This document shows, in pieces, positions 62,315-64,000 of a DNA stretch of 64,000 nt. A program made the position numbers and the translations under genes. Source of the stretch: Thermococcus sp. EP1. Lineage in GTDB: Archaea; Methanobacteriota_B; Thermococci; Thermococcales; Thermococcaceae. Each line of letters begins with the position of its first letter. Within the stretch, counting starts at the first letter, position 1. The DNA lies in NCBI RefSeq assembly GCF_001317345.1, contig NZ_JXCG01000003.1, positions 62,001-126,000 of the forward strand. The letters run 5' to 3'. The notes beneath the pieces were generated by a model. The model was not told the DNA's origin, made no database searches, and was given only the letters and a program-made list of their open reading frames with translations.

Positions 62315-62844
62315 ATTATAATGGCCATGTTCTCAGTGGCCTTCTAACTTATCCCTTAGCAGTTTTTTTTGCATCTTTTCTAAAACAATATGCAAATATT
62401 CCGTTTGAATTGAGTTTGATGGCAATGATTTTTGGGTATGGTGTTTATGTTCTTGGAGCTGATTTACCTGATCTTGATCACCCAGAGGCACTAATACATA
62501 GAGGAATAAAACCTATAGTTTCAGTATTCGTAGGCAGTGCGGTATTCGTTAGGGTTAGAGATTATGTTTTGTTCGGAAATAAGACTTGGATGGATGAGAG
62601 TGTTGCATGGGTAGTAGGAGCTCTTTTTGCAGTAGGGGCGTGGTATGCCTTTTCTGCCGTACTTCCAAAACATAGAGGAATAGTACACTCTATTACCTTT
62701 GCCACAATCTATGGTTTATCCATCTTTGCCTTATGTAGGTATGGCCTCGTTTTTAAATTTGGAGAGGCTTTATTTGTGGGGTTTGTAGCCTTTCTAGGGT
62801 ATGTTCTTCACTTAATAGTGGATAAAGAGGTGAAATTAATTTAG
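62311..62844 (+). CDS. DUF457/YdjM-type membrane-bound metal-dependent hydrolase
   Basis: A 177-residue membrane protein with about four helices. NGHVLSGLL, LGADLPDLDHPEALIHRG and PKHRGIVHS with YVLHLIVDK supply the His and Asp residues of the DUF457 (YdjM-like) family, predicted membrane-bound metal-dependent hydrolases. The substrate is unknown. Its ATG overlaps the stop of the AAA+ ATPase gene (ATGA), and the pairing suggests a common function. Confidence 0.82.
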   Translation: MNYNGHVLSGLLTYPLAVFFASFLKQYANIPFELSLMAMIFGYGVYVLGADLPDLDHPEALIHRGIKPIVSVFVGSAVFVRVRDYVLFGNKTWMDESVAWVVGALFAVGAWYAFSAVLPKHRGIVHSITFATIYGLSIFALCRYGLVFKFGEALFVGFVAFLGYVLHLIVDKEVKLI

Positions 62845-62909
62845 TTCCCAAAGTTGTTCCATAATGTTTTTAAGTATTCAACCAAAAGTTGCAAACTGGA
62901 GGTGGGAAG

Positions 62910-63905
62910 ATGTTCAGTTTGGGAGGTTTATCACAAGGCAGCATTGACGAGACAAAGACTTGGGACGTTCTAATAATTGGAGCAGGTCCTGCAGGATTTA
63001 CAGCAGCCATATATTCAGCTCGTTATGGATTTGATACATTGATAATCTCAAAGGACATAGGGGGAAATGTTGCTCTCACAGACATCATTGAAAATTATCC
63101 TGGATTTCCAGATGGAGTGAAAGGCTCTGAACTAGCTAATAGAATGCATGAACAAGTAAAAAAGCTTGATGTGCCAATAATTTTTGATGAAGTAGAGAGG
63201 ATAGATCTGGCAGAGTGCGCTTACTACGAAGGCCCATGTAAATTTGAAGTGAAAACAAAAAATGGGAAGGTCTACAAAGCCAGGAGTGTTATAATAACGG
63301 TGGGAGCCGAACCTAGAAAGCTTAGGGTTCCAGGGGAAGATAAATTCTATGGAAGAGGTGTTAGTTACTGTGCAACGTGTGATGGTCCCCTATTTAAAGG
63401 CAAGGATGTTATAGTTGTAGGTGGAGGGAATACTGCACTTCAGGAGGCCTTATATCTTAATGAAATCGGGGTTAATGTAACCCTAGTACACAGGAGAGAG
63501 CAGTTTAGAGCAGACAAAATACTTCAAGATAGATTCAGGCAGAAAGGAATTCCTACATTGTTGAACACCGTCGTTGTAGAAATCAAGGGGGACAAAAAAG
63601 TTGAAAGCGTTGTATTGAAGAACGTTAAGACTGGCGAGATATTTGAGAAAAAAGTCGATGGAGTATTCGTTTTCATAGGTTACGAGCCAAAAACTGATTT
63701 TGTTAAGCATTTGGGTATTACAGACGAACAAGGGTACATACCTGTTGACATGTACATGAGAACAAAGATAAAAGGGCTTTTTGCTGCGGGCGATATAACA
63801 AATGTATTCAAGCAAATTGCAGTCGCAGTTGGCCAGGGAGCCGTTGCAGCAAACTCTGCAAAGGACCTCTTGGAAAATTGGAAATCTCAGGTACAAGAAG
63901 AATAA
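62910..63905 (+). CDS. trxB: thioredoxin reductase
   Basis: A 331-residue FAD/NAD(P)-dependent disulfide reductase. The FAD motif is VLIIGAGPAGFTAAIYSARYG, the redox pair is CATC in SYCATCDGPLF (near 154-157), the NAD(P) motif is VIVVGGGNTALQEALYL and the C-terminal FAD block is GLFAAGDITN. Lacking the usual HRRxxxR in exact form (VHRREQFRADK is kept), it may use NADH or NADPH. The ATG at 62910 follows GGAGGTGG by 5 bases. Confidence 0.95.
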   Translation: MFSLGGLSQGSIDETKTWDVLIIGAGPAGFTAAIYSARYGFDTLIISKDIGGNVALTDIIENYPGFPDGVKGSELANRMHEQVKKLDVPIIFDEVERIDLAECAYYEGPCKFEVKTKNGKVYKARSVIITVGAEPRKLRVPGEDKFYGRGVSYCATCDGPLFKGKDVIVVGGGNTALQEALYLNEIGVNVTLVHRREQFRADKILQDRFRQKGIPTLLNTVVVEIKGDKKVESVVLKNVKTGEIFEKKVDGVFVFIGYEPKTDFVKHLGITDEQGYIPVDMYMRTKIKGLFAAGDITNVFKQIAVAVGQGAVAANSAKDLLENWKSQVQEE

Positions 63906-63957
63906 ATTCTTTTTGTGAATTTATTTTGCAACTTTTTCTTTTGGTTTTATTGCAAAA
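63906..63957 (+). terminator. T-rich terminator region after trxB
   Basis: Several runs of T (CTTTTTG, ATTTATTTTG, CTTTTTCTTTTGG) directly follow the trxB stop. T-runs of this type end transcription in archaea. It lies between probable convergent genes. Confidence 0.45.
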
Positions 63958-64000
63958 CTACTTCTTCTTTTTCACGAATCCCGAAACTTTTTCGACCAAA
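63958..64000 (-). CDS. possible C-terminus of a convergent gene (partial)
   Basis: A minus-strand frame entering from the right edge reads LVEKVSGFVKKKK and stops at TAG (63958-63960). The basic tail and its position after a T-rich spacer fit the end of a gene whose body lies outside the window. Too short to identify. Confidence 0.3.
   Translation of the reverse strand, partial: LVEKVSGFVKKKK

Overview
This 64 kb window reads as the chromosome of a hyperthermophilic archaeon of the order Thermococcales (Thermococcus/Pyrococcus group). Evidence: an archaeal SRP (7S) RNA, ADP-dependent phosphofructokinase, Alba, proteasome beta subunit, aPelota, L15e, TiaS, Rpp30, a XerA-type recombinase and an Orc/Cdc6-like ATPase; AT-rich DNA; very short spacers; and starts preceded by GGTGAT or GGAGG sites with TTTATATA/TTTAAA promoter boxes. 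No rRNA, tRNA, CRISPR array or intact insertion sequence was seen. The exact species cannot be fixed from the sequence alone.

Layout. 0-3.5 kb: a Memo protein diverges from a four-gene unit made of a KaiC-like ATPase, a KaiC relative without a P-loop, and two multi-pass membrane proteins. 3.7-12 kb: an Asp/Glu-racemase-fold protein, ADP-PFK (with a probable TrmBL1-type operator), XerA, a Toprim coiled-coil protein, SfsA, a TET aminopeptidase and an XPD-type helicase. 12.2-26 kb: an accessory region with acetyltransferases, Nudix, aldo-keto reductase, four methyltransferases, an MFS transporter, a GH12 glucanase lipoprotein and a CPBP protease, mixed with decayed coding fragments and a lone IS200/IS605-type right end. 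26-37 kb: housekeeping genes (COG2403 cyclic-2,3-DPG-synthetase family, proteasome beta, CBS protein, membrane-bound HTH, Alba, PurB, TiaS, COG1395 regulator, HD hydrolase).

37-42.8 kb: two PaaK/LuxE-like adenylate-forming proteins, divergently placed, one coupled to a seven-helix membrane protein with a DUF835 RecA-like tail; then the L15e-COG1325-Rpp30 unit with an unusually structured, GC-rich leader. 42.8-58.4 kb: Pelota, a HypE-like protein, peptidases, signal peptidase I, lipoate ligase, site-2 protease, TtuA, the radical-SAM partner of Memo, DUF460, an ACT-type regulator with a palindrome at its start site, acylphosphatase, CutA and DUF99. A probable C/D box sRNA lies at 49.8 kb. 58.5-64 kb: SRP RNA, a membrane protein, QueC, a THUMP protein, an AAA+ ATPase coupled to a DUF457-type membrane protein, and thioredoxin reductase.

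Candidates for undescribed biology are the two membrane/RecA-fold clusters (1.0-3.5 kb and 37.3-40.9 kb). Both join polytopic membrane proteins to KaiC-superfamily domains, several of which have lost the ATP-binding loop. Other points worth testing are the L15e leader, the C/D sRNA, the IS605 remnant and the AAA+/DUF457 pair.
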